In this document: positions 21,310-35,035 of the stretch, one piece after another | Layout: the number at the start of each line of letters is the position of its first letter | Numbering within the stretch: the stretch's first letter is position 1 | From: Isoetes taiwanensis | Taxonomy: Eukaryota; Streptophyta; Lycopodiopsida; Isoetales; Isoetaceae | Length of the DNA: 64,000 nt | Assembly (NCBI GenBank): GCA_021234155.1 | Contig: JAJEKV010000001.1 | Span: forward strand, 37,740,826-37,804,825 | Reading direction: 5' to 3' | The notes under the pieces: generated by a model | Seen by the model: only the letters and a program-made list of their open reading frames with translations | What the model was told of the DNA's origin: nothing | Databases searched by the model: none | Made by a program: the position numbers and the translations under genes

Positions 21310-24300
21310 CCTTAGTATAGTCAAATAATCTTGTTAACCTGCGTTTTTTTCTCAACATATAATCACTGTGTTGATTTAATAGCGAGAAAACATGATAGCA
21401 AATCTAAGGGGTCAACTCACTAATTATGATGAACGCTTGAAATCGGTGGATACGACCTGCTTTCAATTAGTGACAGGAATCCGTCTGATGATTCTAATAA
21501 TTGCCCAATGGGAACGAATTTTGTACTTCCTGCTGTCTGGCCATCAAAAAAAAGTACATTACGAAAGTAAATGACACATTCAAATAAAAATGAGAGAAGA
21601 AAACATGGAACCATGTAAAAGCATAAGGGATGACAATTCATTTGATCTAATACTATTTCCCCTTGTCGGGGGGCCTTCTATTGCAGCTTGTAAAGAACAG
21701 TGTGCAACTATCGAGACGATTAGCACAAAGTCTTTGTTATCCAGCTGTTAATGCCAACATCTTTGTGATTTCTGTCGAAGGATGCTGTAGAAGGGAAGGT
21801 ATTGCAAAGATCGGTGATTAGATCCTTACATTTCTCTTTCCATCCGGCTTATAGCTCTCTATAAGAGATTGGAAAACTACGTACTTAGGTGTATAAATAC
21901 ACCGAAATGGGCATGGTCATTTAGGTGAAATCACTAGAGTTAGGCGATGACTTTGACAAATAAACACCATAGGTCCAAACATTCCCCTTATGTATGGATT
22001 GTTTTGTAGTTTCGACAACATGTATGTGCGAAATATTAACAGTATACGAAAAAATGTGTAAAAGCAAGTGGCCACATGTTTGATAACATACAAATCGCAT
22101 ATTTGAAGTAAATAAACATGAGGTCTTAGAACCCAAGGTGTTCTATGTAATCGTAATTAAATGATCAGTAGACAATTAAATCACAATTAGAACTCTGGAG
22201 CAGTAGAATGCAGCCTAGGCCAGCCTAGCACCTATTCAAATTTAGAGTTTAATTTCATGCAGTATGCAGAGTTTGGTCAAGCTGAGCATTTGATTCTCTT
22301 ATATAGGCTAACGTGAAACTCAGACTATTTAACTACCGTTTGCCGCAACACAGGAAATACACATGGGCGAAAAATTCCAGCAGAGCTCAGGAATCATAGG
22401 ATGTTTTTCTCAGGTCTGTGTCCATTTCCATGTCTGTGGGTGAGCCAGAGCAGCATTCTGGATCCATCATTCCTGCTCCTTATAAGGCCAACAATTTGAG
22501 GCATGTTAAAGATATTCGCAGATGGATTTTCATCTTTGTGCTAAATCTGGTCTCCAGATCTGTGTTTATCTATAATGGAACCAGCCCAAAAGAAAAAATG
22601 TGCAAAATCTGGCCTTCTCTCCAGAAGGATCATATTGAATGTAAAATTAATGGCTGGGTCTGATCTAATAAGCATTCTTATCTCCATTCCCGCACAAATT
22701 TCAATCTTTGCAGCAATTTTTGGAACAGGCTTAACATCCAGTTTGTAGGCAGTTCATGTTCACGGAGCACTTTAAATTGAAGGTTACTACAGAAGCTCCG
22801 GAGGAGATTGGCCTTTAGGGCTGCTGTTACCGCTTCTATTGAATAATCCTTTATCCAAAAGCCAGAGACTATGAATCGGCATCATAGCCATGGTGCTATT
22901 TGGAATGAACATGTCCTGTACTCTTAGGAAATTAAAAATCCTTTTGGGCTTGAATCAGGATTAAAAACTCACGACTCATCGCCTTATTCTGCCCTTGTTG
23001 AGCGAAGCCACTTAAAAAAGCCCATTCTAATTTGCCATTATTTTAATTTTGGCTCTTCGGCAGGAGCACCAAAATTTGGAGTTACAGAGGAGGAAAAGGC
23101 ACAACAGGGGAGGAAGATCCGGAAGGATTCCAAGCCTTCATCAACATCAAATATATGATCCCCATTTACGAATCCTTTGTCTTAAAAAACAGCTTATAGG
23201 TTGCATTTGAATGTTATGCCATGTGGACTTAAATTGGCTCTTTTAAATTGGCTCTTTTCCGCATGGATAACTGCGCAAAAACAGAGGCTCCAAAAAAATC
23301 TATTTCTCCTGCTGCAGAGGTAGCATTAATCAGAAGACTTTAAGATGTAACCTATTGGATGCACGGGTTCCGGATTGCTTTTCGGTTCTGTAGAAGATAG
23401 CCAATTCACAGACAGAACTTACAGATCCATGGCTTGGATCGATGAATCCACTGATTGGATTAATATAGCTTGTTTCACACACGACCAGGTATTAGAAGCA
23501 CAGAAGCCCAGCATACCCTTTAAACAGACAAAAACGAAAAGGAGCTTTTATACTACCATGGCCAGATATGCGCACAGAAGCCCCAACTGCCTCCAAGCAA
23601 AATTGCTCGAAACTCTTGTGATTGATCTATGAACTAGATGACTAATCAAATTGATCAGAAGATAGAAATTGAATTGGATTGAAGTACAAAAACAGAGTAA
23701 ATGGACGGCGACTTGGAATGTTTAAATCTGTGGTGATTTTCCATTCCTTGCCCGAAAGCATTTGAGAGCTAAATTCCCCGGGTTTTTTTCCGGTTACCAA
23801 AGTCTAATGGAATCAAATGCTAGAGCCAGCATCAAATTTCATGCTGATGAAATCAAACCCTAATTACCTGGTTTATGCAAGGGTTCGCAAAATGCCAAAA
23901 GTGGCCCAGGCGCTTCGATGGCTTTCTCCGCTTCCTTTGAATTTTGCATTTCAAAAACAGTTAATTACAAAAGCCTGTATATTTTGTAAGCGGGCCTTAA
24001 ATTCCAAAAACACTCAAGCGAAAATTACCTCTTTATGCAACAATTCACAGATGGTCGATGGGTTTACGTCCAGATGCTCTAAGCTACTCGATCAGTATTT
24101 TCTGCATTTTTTTAAGCGTACCGATTCAAAATCTAAAATTCAACGCGGGATTCACCAAAAGTTCAACTCTACAAACTGCATGTGGGAATTTGTGGGCGGG
24201 GAGACCTACCGAAGGGTTTACGAGGCGATGTAGATGGGAGCCTGGTCCTGGCAGGAGGGAGTTAAGAAATTGTCGACAATTTTAGATGATGTAGCTTTCA

Positions 24301-24477
24301 ATCATCTCTATCACTGTGAGCTTTGTCGGCGAGTTCCGGAAGGACGGTAAATTTGAGGTGCGGCAAGCGCAGAAGCCAAGAGGGGTTGTGGTGGGAGAAC
24401 GTAAGAAAAGCTAATTCTAATTCTAGGCCTTGTGGGTGGGAGAAGGTAAGAAAAGCTAATTCTAATTCTAATAAGAA
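21310..24477. other. Non-coding, no gene recognised
   Basis: Contains several short frames without recognisable content. Just before the first small Helitron there is a 44-base tandem duplication (24387-24430 and 24431-24474: GGGAGAA[C/G]GTAAGAAAAGC then TAATTCTAATTCTA). The Helitron 5' end, if present, would be in this stretch but is not visible. Confidence 0.45.
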
Positions 24478-27388
24478 CTAGTAAACGTGTGCCCGGCGTT
24501 GCCGGGCTAATCTCTTGGCTTGGGTTTTTAGATGGTCTTTATGTCCATATCCACTTTTTCCAGTTCCGACAACACCACAACATTTTTGCCAATAAAACTT
24601 GTGCCCAGTGTTGTCGCGCATAAGTTGTTGCATAGTCTCCATGTGCTTGTGTTTATAAATGTGCATTGCATGAAGCCTTGCTTCATGGATTTCCCAAGCT
24701 GCCAAAATGTATAAAAGTGTGATGTATAGAGAATAATTGTATTGTTCTACTATGTTTAGAGTTTGTAAGGGCATCTACAACTACGCATATATAAGGGCCA
24801 TGGATGGGGGGTTGGGGGATTTGATGTGTTTTCTTATCGGGTTTAGGAATAAGTTTTTGTATAAGGATACATGTATTTCAAAAGATAGATCAAGTCTATG
24901 GAGAGATTATTGCCTTGCAATTACAAATACAAAAAGAGCCCTAGTAAACAGGATGTCTTACTATACAAATACAAAAGAAAGAGCCCCATTTACACAAAGG
25001 GATGGCTTCTAAAGGAATTTTTTGAAATATTGCCTTAACATAATTCTAAGGGTGCATTTCATGCCATCTAATTTTATCGTACAGAAACAACTCAAATTAG
25101 CCTTCACATTAATAAAAGACAAAGTACTATCAGCTGCTTGTACATTGAAGGCATCGTTTTAATTCACAATCTTGTTTCCTGCACGTTGATTGCCTTGTTT
25201 CCTGCGCATTAAATCTGCGCATTAAATCAACGGAATGAGTTGAACACTGCAAATGCCCTTTTAATAAGACTCAGTGTGTTGCACCAAACTTAGTCCCAAT
25301 AGAATTCTCTGACCGAACACTATATAATACTGTAATCACTTATAAAAACAATCTCTATGTGGAGATTATGACTATCTATTCTTGTTGCCTTACCATTTCA
25401 TTTTGCACATTCAAGTGAGAACAAATGGTGCATCATTTGCTATGGTGGCCCTAAACACTTAAATGCTATCGCTATATTTTCTGAGTTCTCCAAAATATTT
25501 AAAACATCATTTTTTTCAGTTGCATAAGATGCAAGACATCAACAGCACTTGAGTGCAAGTCCACAGAAATTGCTACAATAAGGAATTTCCAAACTTTTGC
25601 TTTTCTACCACAAAACTCTATATTGAAGATTCTATCCAAGTTACAAAACTATGAGAAGCATATTTATTCAAAAAATTCCTGAAGATACATGTCTCAAACC
25701 TTCTTAAAATGGGTCTATGGATCTATGCAACTTCTATTTCTGTGAAAAGCCAGACTTACCAAGATAGAGATAACTTGAGTACAGCAAGACTGAGTCCAGA
25801 GCTTTCAGTACGACATAATTTTCTGCCAATACATCGTTCTCTCTTCATATTCTGCGTTGCTGCAAAATGATATCATTCAACCAACATAAAATAATTGGAA
25901 ATGGCAACAAAGGAACATTTGCTAACAAAGGAGCAACTGCTACCTATCAACGGGGCATGAATGGCTTACCTTGCAAGCAACCACCTTAAGGAGCTGGTTT
26001 GTAGCTGATCATGCGAACCTGCATCAACTTCAGAACACCAGCCATTTAAGTCACTTATTTCTGCTGCACAACTCCACATATGTCCAGACGAAGCAAGAAT
26101 CATGGAACATAGAAGCTAGAGGAGAAAACATCAGAAAATGCATCATGAAGCTCCACTGCAAAAAACCATAAACGTGCATGCTGCTCCTGTGCACAACGGA
26201 TTAATGAAGAGTAGATCTTGGGATAATATTTATCATTTTAAAATTTCTGACTGCACACAAAGCGTGAAACACGACAGAGATCCAACTTTCCGCAGCTTGC
26301 CAAGCAATATCAAATGTCATTTTTGAGATAAAGAATATATAAAGGTATTTATTGGATGCAAAGGTCGATGTTTCTACAGTATCTAAATTAACTTGCAAAC
26401 ATAATCCAGTGGAAGAGAAGTAATCTAGGAGCTTGCCGAAACCTTACCTGCTTGGAAGGATCCTTCTGTTTGTAGCGAAAATGAAGATCTATGTTGCCGA
26501 AAATGGAGAAACCCTCGTCTCAAAAAGTTTCCTTGCAAGGCTTCTTCTGTTTGCAGCGAAAATGTTTGCAAGCCTTACCAGTCACAAAAATGCACGCCCA
26601 AACCTCGTTTGATATTTGTTGGCCCAAAATTCTGCCGATCACATCCCCACCGGCTAGAATGACTCCACCATGATTTACATCACCGGATACTGATGCAACC
26701 ACGTGGAACATGTTAGAAGAAAAGAATACTTGAACATCCGGACATGCACTCGGTTAAACATTTATATTGCAGAAAACATGGATGTAAGATGGAAAATACG
26801 GTACCTTAAACGAACTCCTATTATTGTAGCGACCGCTTCTCGCTTCAACGCCGCATGTAAAGTAAAGCACAAACACGATTTAGGTAAATGATTTCTTCTA
26901 TTGTAAGCCCCTTGTTGTAGAACTTAGTAAGAGCCCTAATGAATAGGAATACTACCGCAGAGAGCAATATTACATACCTTCCTCTCGCTTCGGTGATCGC
27001 AAATGCATCGCTTCCCCGGAAGCTTCAAAATCCGCTTGAAGAACTCTCAAAATGCTTCAAATCTGCTTCAAAGTGCTCGATTGAAGAGAAACCTCAAAAT
27101 CCAAAAATCTGCTTTGTTTGCTTGCCGTAAACTATACTGGCTCTCGGACTTTCCTAAAATCCTAAAACCCTAAACCTATCCTCGATCAAATCGGCATGCA
27201 TTCGGAGATTCGATCATCACAAAGGAGCAGCTGCCGCTTTGAGAGGAATAGAGGGGCTCGAAAAAAAAACGGATCTTAGAAGCTGAAAAAACTTTGCCCG
27301 GAAAATGAAAAACCGGCGTAACATTTATCGGAAAAAGCGTTAGCGCCGGCGTGAGTCCGGCGACCCAAAAACTTTTTAAATAAGTAGA
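24478..27388 (-). mobile_element. Non-autonomous Helitron 1 (2,911 bp)
   Basis: On the minus strand the element starts TCTACTTATTTAAAAAGTTT at 27388 and ends with the hairpin GCCCGGC-AAC-GCCGGGC, the spacer ACACGTTTA and CTAG at 24478, followed by host T. TC...CTAG with a hairpin near the end is the Helitron signature. The body encodes no Rep or helicase. It has exon-like stretches on the minus strand flanked by GT donors (for example ITEARGR-type coding ending at GTATGT near 26985, and an ATG frame from 26711). A telomere-like box AAACCCTAA lies near 27165. These may be captured gene pieces, but the source is not recognised. Confidence 0.85.
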
Positions 27389-30300
27389 CTAGTAAACGTG
27401 TGCCCGGCGTTGCCGGGCATAAGTAGCAGCGCGTATTTCTATAGAGCTTCAATGTAAAATTGATCTTTTAGGGGAGTTACAACAATTTATGACTTAAATA
27501 ACAGTACATTCAGACACCAACACATACCTCCAACACATATTACACTATCTTCAACACATATTACATCGTAAATGGGAGGGATATAGCAATTATGACGAAG
27601 TTTGAAGGGCAAAAGGTGGATGCTAAATCCATGTATGATACTGAAGTGGCTAAACATGAGGCAAGCTATAGAAAAATGCTAACACATTTTTGTAAAAAGA
27701 TCAGTCCATAACATTAAACACCAGTCCATAACGTTAGCAAGGTAGATGGTTGTGCTTAAATTATAGTAGCATATCAGTACTTTAGAACATAAGAAATGAC
27801 ATTTCTACTTGAGTGCACCAGTGTACAATGTGAGTATTTCTACATCCAGTTTGGAGATTCTACATCAGGTTTGACAATGATGAATAGTGTAACATATAAT
27901 CCAAATGAAATGGACTCACAATTCAGCTGTAGCATGTGGGTTGGCAGTAGTTTTTCATGTTCCAAAACTGGATATTCCTTCTGCATAAAGATAAATGCAT
28001 TAGTTATATTTTAATCATTAACCAGCACTCAATTCCAAAACGTTGTAGGTAGGACAGAATGCAAAATATGCTGGTGCCATGTTCATAATGCAAAATACCA
28101 AATGTATCTCATTTAATTTTCATATTTACAAAAATAAGAAAGCAAGGGTGCTTAGAATCCTATGGACAACCAAGTCATTTGATTTATCTGTTCTATAGGT
28201 TGTCCTAAACCACCCATCAGTTCCAAGTGGACTCACCATTCAGCTGTGGCCTATGGGTTAGCACTTGCTTTTCCTGTTTCAAAACTGGATATTCTTGCTG
28301 CAAAATGATAATTGCATTAGTTATATTCTCATCGTTAAACAACACAAAGTAAGATCTACTTTTGACATGCAACAGTTATATTCCCATTTTATCAGCAATA
28401 TATCATGAGTAGTGAATACGCAGCCATCATACACCATTTCAAATCGTCTATGATAAACCTTAAACCATCAGATCTGTCTACTGACTGTAATACACATGCT
28501 CTGCAAAAGGAGAACAGATGGAAGTTTAGAAAGAACAGAACATACACTCATGTTATCATAGACTGCCAATTTGCTGTACTTAAATGTAAAAAAAATAAAT
28601 AACAGTGGGTGTTATGAAACCTATGAAATCTTTTTCAGAAAGAAATCAGGTGTGCTGAATATGACAGTAATATTTGAGCTAAAGAAAGGAGCAAATAATT
28701 ACAGAGCTTCAACGTGCTGCCCTGCCCTCCATTGCTCTATTTTCCAGGCAGAAAAGGGACAATGAAATCTGGCATAGAGAACATGTCAATAGCGAAATAT
28801 GGCATAAAGAATATGTCAAGAAAGAAAATATGTCAACTCAAAATCTAAAACCAACCTCTGTATTGTCGCTCTACTTCCTCTCATATGCAATGCAATACAT
28901 AAATCTGTTACATAAAGCACATAAACTGAAGTTAGTTTAGGCGCCACAAAAGTGAACGAAAAACGTGCTAAATGGTCTGACTAACAGATGCATGCCATTT
29001 GTTGAATCGTAGCAATCTGATAATAGTTCTCAAACAGGGAAGATGCACAAACATTAAGAATACAGGGGACAAAAGGCAAGCCAGCGGGAGCAACAGGTTA
29101 TGTGATTAAGGTTCGTTGATGTGGATCAGAATTGTAGCAGATGCAAATTGTACAGCACCGAGGCCGTAGAAAAGCATGCACTTTATGACTGGTACAGATC
29201 TCCCTTCAAAATTATCAGCCAGATGCTATTGCAAGGAAGTCCATTGGATAAAACTTCTCATCAAATTTATAAGCCATAGCAAAGTTGTATAATAAGGTAT
29301 AATAGGGTTTTCAGATGCTTAGTATGGCAGCAACCTAAGCCATTGTTAACTACCATTTTTGGTACATATAAATGTAAATATAAGCAACTCAGGTTTTAGA
29401 AAGTAAAGTAAGAGCATTGGCAGTCACTTGCATTTGCTACATGACTTTGAAAATGGCTGCCATGCAGGGTTTTGTATAATAATTTGTTGAAGGTACGGCT
29501 GAACTGTAAAGTATAACAGTTCTTTTTGATACTCTAGAAAACAGCAAGTAAAGGGAAAGCTTTGCTGCTCCACAAAACATATGACATTGTATGAGTAAAG
29601 AACTTAGTCTAACGCAAAGTGCACAGCTCTCAATCTTCCTACGGTTTCTTTAGCCACATCCATATGCCAGCCGCGCAAAGCAAGCACATCATCAAGCTGA
29701 AAGCTGATACAAAAATATTGAAAGAAACAGCATGTCTGAAACATGATTTACCTCATAATTATACCTGGACGTTTTTGCCACCGGATGCTTTGATGTGGCT
29801 AAATAAATGCTTTAATCCTGGACGCTTCGATCCTCTTCAAGCTGCAAAAATAAAAAGAGATATGTTTGGACCAATTTCATGACAGAGTGGTCGTCATTCT
29901 TGGATGGCCGTTGTCGCTCCACAGTTAAATGCGGCAGAAAGAGCATCCATCATATTGGACGTGACAAAGAGGCAAATGCCAAGAGCTTGAATCCTACATA
30001 TTTGAGGAGGGTTCGAGCAGGGCCAGATATGGAAAATAAAAACCCTGCATGCTTTTTATCTGTAAAGCGATTTCTAGTCGCAGAAATAGGTATAGATTCT
30101 TCATAGCTTTCTATTCTGAGCCTGGATAGCTTTATGCCTAAAACATACCGAGATGCATTTGAGGAAAAAACTTACCTGGATGATTTTTCGTAGCCTAATA
30201 CTCATTTGCCAGACTCGCTTACTGCAAAGAACTCTTCAACCTGCAAAAAAAGAAAGAGATAAAATAAATGCTTCAAGCTCCACAGAAGGAGACGGAGGAG

Positions 30301-31386
30301 AAAAAAATAAACTTGAAATCCAACTGGCGATTCCTAAACAATCGCCTAAACCTGGTTTAGGCACAAAACTCTCTCGGATTTACAATGAAATGAAAAAATG
30401 AAAGAACCGGAAAGCCTTGGGAAATCTGCTACCTGATGCCGGATGAAGCTGGTAATGTCTTTGCCATTTTAGTCCTTGGCAAGAAATCATGGAAGCAAGA
30501 GGCGAATAATTGAGAGTCGTAGGAGGAGAGTCTACCGGATGTCAAACATGAAGCTTCAGGCGCTAAGAGTTTGCCTCGAACATGATTGCTCAGAGCCAGC
30601 CATTTTGCTAGTCCGTTTGCCACTCAGCTGCAACAAACGCAGCTCAAAATAAATGCATTTCTTGCAAAACAAAACGGAAAAGAGGAACATTTACCTGCTT
30701 CTAGAAGGAAAGACAAAGAACCATACAGCCAATTGGAGAAAAATGCTGGAAAGCCCAAAACCAAATTGCATGATATTTGAAGGATGTGCGCCTGAAGCTG
30801 CCACATTATTTTTCTGCAGCATGGTTGCAGAGAATGTTTTACCTTGAAGCTTCAACCCATCGAAGCACATGTCCGTTCCTATCTGGTCTGTAACACCTGC
30901 AAGCAAACAACCAACAGAGAAATCAGCTTAAAAGCCTTCCTTTATACACCAAACAGAAAAACACATCCGACATCTTGCAGAGAGGGCCAAATCCATTTCG
31001 AAAGAAACATTACCTGAAAAAACCGTGTCCCATTTGCAAGGATGTGGGAAAACCGAGTGTTGTCGGATGAAGCTGTTGACGTCTGGTGCTTCAAGTTTGA
31101 AAACTTGAACCAATCTGCTGAAGCTGCTAGGTATGGCAGCGCTTGCATTTGAAGTATATCCACAGATAAATAAGTTATCGGGCCTTCCGCTACGAATCTC
31201 TGTCGGAGCTCCGAGCTAGCTGAGGAATGAAGGAGCCGGATAGCCTAATCGCGCTGGGCAAAATGAAAATTTTGCTCCAAAACTCAAAAAGCGGCGTTAC
31301 ATGGCCGGAAAAAGCGTAACATCCGGCGGCCGGAAAGGGGACACCGGCATCAGCAAAAACCCCCAAAAACTTTTTAAGTAAGTAGA
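27389..31386 (-). mobile_element. Non-autonomous Helitron 2 (3,998 bp), abutting Helitron 1
   Basis: On the minus strand it starts TCTACTTACTTAAAAAGTTT at 31386, preceded by A, and ends with the same hairpin, spacer and CTAG at 27389. The last 30 bases are identical to those of Helitron 1. The base after its CTAG is the first T of Helitron 1's TC, so Helitron 2 sits exactly in the A|T dinucleotide at the 5' edge of Helitron 1. There is no Rep or helicase. Exon-like pieces on the minus strand include one framed by TTGCTTGCAG and AAG|GTAAAA (30899-30848, VTDQIGTDMCFDGLKLQ) and one ending at GTAATG near 31016. Their origin is unknown. Confidence 0.85.
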
Positions 31387-32009
31387 TATATATAGGAAGA
31401 TAATAATTTTATGTATTTGATGAAAGAAGCAAGATGTGTCGAATGTGTAAATTTATATAAAGGACTGGATGTAGTACCTGCTTCCGTGAGACATTGAGCA
31501 TGCCCAACTCATTATGGTAGAGAAGATGCTGAGGGTTTTTGCATGTTCACAGTTTTTTACCATATTCAGGCACAAGCCCTAAGTTTTTGCACCATATTAT
31601 AGTCCACTTTTGGGTTTGGGTTACGCGTTTGAGGCGTGGCCTCTGTTATGTTACGAAATCCTGATAGTACTAGTTCTCTATATCTTGACCTTTCTTTTCA
31701 TTCTATGCACCTTTTTATTAGCAATATCAGGTAATTGAAGAAGAAGACAGAGAATGATCAAAGTGCAACATGCCTGTAGTACCTGCTGTGACAAAGAAGA
31801 CGTTGAGGAAGTCTCATGTGGTACTCATGTAGGTGGAGAATATGGATGGTCTCTAGCAGCTAGATATTCTAGCAGCTTTGACATCATTCTTTTCCTTGTG
31901 GATCGCCATATGTATGGGCTAGAGCTTGATCAGATAGATTTCAGATACAAACCTCTATACTGTAAGGGTTCAATAATTAGGTAAGCTGTAATGTGTAACA
32001 TTTTTTGCA
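31387..32009. other. Non-coding, no gene recognised
   Basis: A 76-codon plus-strand frame (31754-31984) is open but matches nothing I recognise. The sequence is AT-rich. Confidence 0.4.
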
Positions 32010-32150
32010 ATATATTTATTACTATTACGGTTTTTCCTCACAAACTCTTTCGGGCAGGGGTTTTTAATCCTGATAGTAATCAGTGTATTGTTCTGTCATA
32101 TTGGGTCCCACAGGTCTTTTGGTGACGTTAAGATTCAATTCTATTCTTTT
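32010..32150 (+). mobile_element. Old LINE 3' end remnant
   Basis: TTACGGTTTTTCCTCACAAA, then CTTTCGGGCAGGGGTTTTTA, then ATATTGGGTCCCACAGG lines up with the 3' UTR of the LINE copy ending at 34187. The terminal stem is degraded (AGGTC-TTTT-GGTGA). There is no coding part, so this is a 5'-truncated and old copy. Confidence 0.6.
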
Positions 32151-33478
32151 GTGTTTGCTCTTCTTCATGTTTATCTTGATTGCATTGGACTCTTCAAATA
32201 GTGGTCCAGTAGATGTTAAAGATGGACTTATGCTTTTCATCGCATGTATTTGTGAAAGGAATAGGATAGAATAGTTTTTAGGGAAGGAATGAAACACCAA
32301 CCCTAAAATTTCCTCAAGTTTGACATCATCTTACATACAATGATGGCAATGTACTAGACAAGATATAAAACGCAACATTCTTTATAACTACATAAATAAA
32401 TGTTTTGAACCTGGAAATCCGTCTTTTGTTGACTTTGACGACAATATAGGCCAGTCTTGCTTTGATCTTTGTGCTTTTGAAGCTCTCTTATTCTAGTAAT
32501 AGTACACTTATGTACGATCGAAACTCTTCTACACATAGTCAAACTAAGCATATTTCTATGTCAACCTGCCATCATTCCTTGTCAACATATGTTTTCTTCT
32601 TTCACTTACACTTGTTTTGATAGTGCTTTCTATTTTAACAAGTGGACATAAAATATCTAGCGTCTTTTCAACTGGCATTTTTTGTTACAGGATAAGTTGA
32701 AACAGGTGGCTTGGGCATCTCCTCGAGACTAAAAGGGCAAGTACCAAGATGTTCCTTAGAATACAAAATTATCATGTCCATTTTAATACTCAACTCTTTA
32801 AGAAGCTATAGATGGAGCAATTGACTTCTTTGCTTCTATGACAAGATATGCATATATAACCTACTTGTTTAAATACAAAATAGGAAGTCTCACATAGATT
32901 GTGTGGACCAGCAACAAACAGCATTATCGTTATGAACAAGAAACCTACAAGAAGGATACAAGTGGAAGGCAGAAGATGCCAATACAAGGAGCAAGAGCTT
33001 AATTGAAAAAAAAAAACAAGTTTATTTTAAGGGTAATGATTAAGGGGGAGATAGACATGTGAGACACATGGAGATGAATTGAATTGAATGGAGATGGAGT
33101 GGGTGAACGGAACAATCGAGCCGCCAATTGGGAAAATGCCAGGGGAGGCAGTTCCTTTGGCAATAGAAAGAAAAACGTGGTGTTGTATGGGCCTATCTTT
33201 TGAGTTAGGTAAGAAAATTTGGTGAAGAATGGTAAAAAAGTCTAATAACCAAAAAAGCCAAGCTTGTTTTTTTTTTTAAATTAGACTTGATCAACTAGGA
33301 CATACTTTGAAGCTAGATGTTAAACTCATTCATATGTTTTTTTTCCTTGAAAATATGCTTGGAGGGCTATTGGTTGCTCTGCAATAGACATGAAAAATGC
33401 TACAAGTTGTAATTGAGTTATCTTTAATCATCTATCTCTCCATTTCTATGTGGTTTCTTTTTTGGTTTCATTTATCTA
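32151..33478. other. Non-coding, no gene recognised
   Basis: AT-rich DNA with no supported frame on either strand. Confidence 0.5.
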
Positions 33479-34187
33479 TTGGATGCTTGCTTCATGGCCA
33501 AGCTTTGGGATGCAGAGGCCCTATCACATGTCAAGGTGGCAAATTATCGACAGCAGGTTAATCCCATGCTCACGAGGGGCCCACACCACTACCTGCGCAC
33601 CCATCTACCCATGAAAAAGCGCAGGGTGATTGCTTCCATTCGCACAGGTGCACACCACCTCCGCATTGAGACAGGGAGATGGATTCGGGAGCCGCGTGAG
33701 GACAGAGTCTGTCAGTGCTGTCAACAGGGCGCCATTGAGGATGAAAGTCACGCCCTCCAGGCCTGTCCGGCGTACGAGCATATCCGGGCTCGGTATGGTC
33801 GGCTAGTTGTGCCCCATCAGGCCTTGCATGAGCTACTGAGCACGGCCTCTGTAGGCTTGTTGGGATCGTACCTCCGGGAGGTAATGGATACGCGGACTCA
33901 GTTATGCCCCCCTGTCCGACATTAACCTCAGCTGTACTTGTGATTATGTATATAACTGTGCAGTATGTCAGCATCCTTATTGCTACTAAGGTTTTTCCCC
34001 CGAAAACCCTTCGGGGCGGGGGTTTTTTAATCCTGGTAGTAATACGCCTGCTGCTCTCTCTCTTTGTACTTGGGTCCCATAGGCCAGTTGGTCTCCGTGG
34101 ACGATAAAATCATATTCTATTCTATTCTATTCTTTCTATTCTATTCTATTCTATTCTATTCTCTTCTATTCTATTCTATTCTATTCT
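33479..34187 (+). mobile_element. 5'-truncated LINE with CCHC C-terminus and (TTCTA)n tail
   Basis: The frame 33479-33925 gives HLRIETGRWIREPREDRVCQ followed by a zinc-knuckle-like C-x2-C ... H-x4-C (CQCC ... ESHALQAC), then a short C-terminus. This segment follows the reverse transcriptase in many LINEs. The 3' UTR (33926-34112) has the AAAACCC TTCG GGGCGG GGGTTTT hairpin, TGGGTCCCAT, and the terminal stem AGGCC-AGTT-GGTCT. CCGTGGACG then leads into (TTCTA)n. The copy has a complete C-terminal frame and looks younger than the 7.3-kb copy of the same family. Confidence 0.82.
34113..34187. repeat. (TTCTA)n microsatellite, LINE tail
   Basis: About 14 pentamer units with two small interruptions, directly downstream of the conserved LINE 3' end. 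Confidence 0.85.
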
Positions 34188-35035
34188 TGTTATTGTGATT
34201 CTTTGTTTTAAATAAAAAGAGTAGGAGGGACGCAACCATACGTGTAAAGGGGTAAAAAAAAATGGGAAGGAAAGTCGGTGGTTAATTTTGTGGGGCGTAT
34301 AACGGGGGCTGATAACGGGAAGACGGAATCAGCCGGGATGGATATGGACTATGGAGGATATGGGCGGTAGTAGCAGGCGTGTAAGGATGGAACGGCGCTG
34401 ATCTGACAGCCTCCAGATGCGAGAAAAGGTTGCGAAGCAGCATGCGCAGAATTTGGCCTTCGGGGGTCGTGCCAAATCGAAAAAATGAATGGCCCAATTC
34501 TGGTCTGAAAACGACCTCCAAAAAAAAGGAAAACTTGGAGCACAAGCCCTGTTCTTCATTTAATTCCGATCCCAGTCCTCAATTCCAAATTCCGATCCGT
34601 TTTAGTCAACAATTGTTGGACGTCCTCGAAGCATCCTGCCCACTATCGCAATTTTATCCCAAATTCCCTGTCGGTAGAACAAATCCCCTTTCACACCTCA
34701 TTTTTGCATCCAATCTGATGCTGCCATTCAAAATCCGGTGCATATAACAGCGGCACAACACTTGGATTGAGTTTTCAGGTCGGGCCAAATTGGCTACAGT
34801 ATAAGGCGGTCTGTAAGGGGGATGCAAAAACCAATCTGCGAGCACGAGAATTGTAAGAAGATGACCCAATCCAGGGCGCAGAGGGCTAATTTGTCCTGAT
34901 CTGGGAAGTGGGCAATCATCCAAAGTGGCGGAGAAGGGCAAGGACGAGCAATTTATCGCAGGATTCGATGTGGATGCAGGGCTAATTCGAGGGTTTAGGG
35001 CCGGGAGGCTGGGGCTGGCCGCCGAAAGGTCGTTA
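34188..35035. promoter_or_regulatory. Upstream region of the ERF gene
   Basis: No gene of its own. The stretch lies between the LINE tail and the first ATG of the ERF reading frame and should contain promoter and 5' UTR. The frame of the ERF gene is open back to about 34865 without an ATG, so a start in an unseen upstream exon cannot be excluded. I see no confident TATA box. Confidence 0.35.

Noticed and set aside
23817-24233. A 138-codon plus-strand open frame
   Set aside because: No motif, domain or splice context recognised; its length is not exceptional for this much sequence.
34925-35035. Upstream extension of the ERF frame starting at a GTG codon
   Set aside because: There is no ATG before 35036, GTG starts are not expected in plant nuclear genes, and the conserved MVSAL start fits the ATG.
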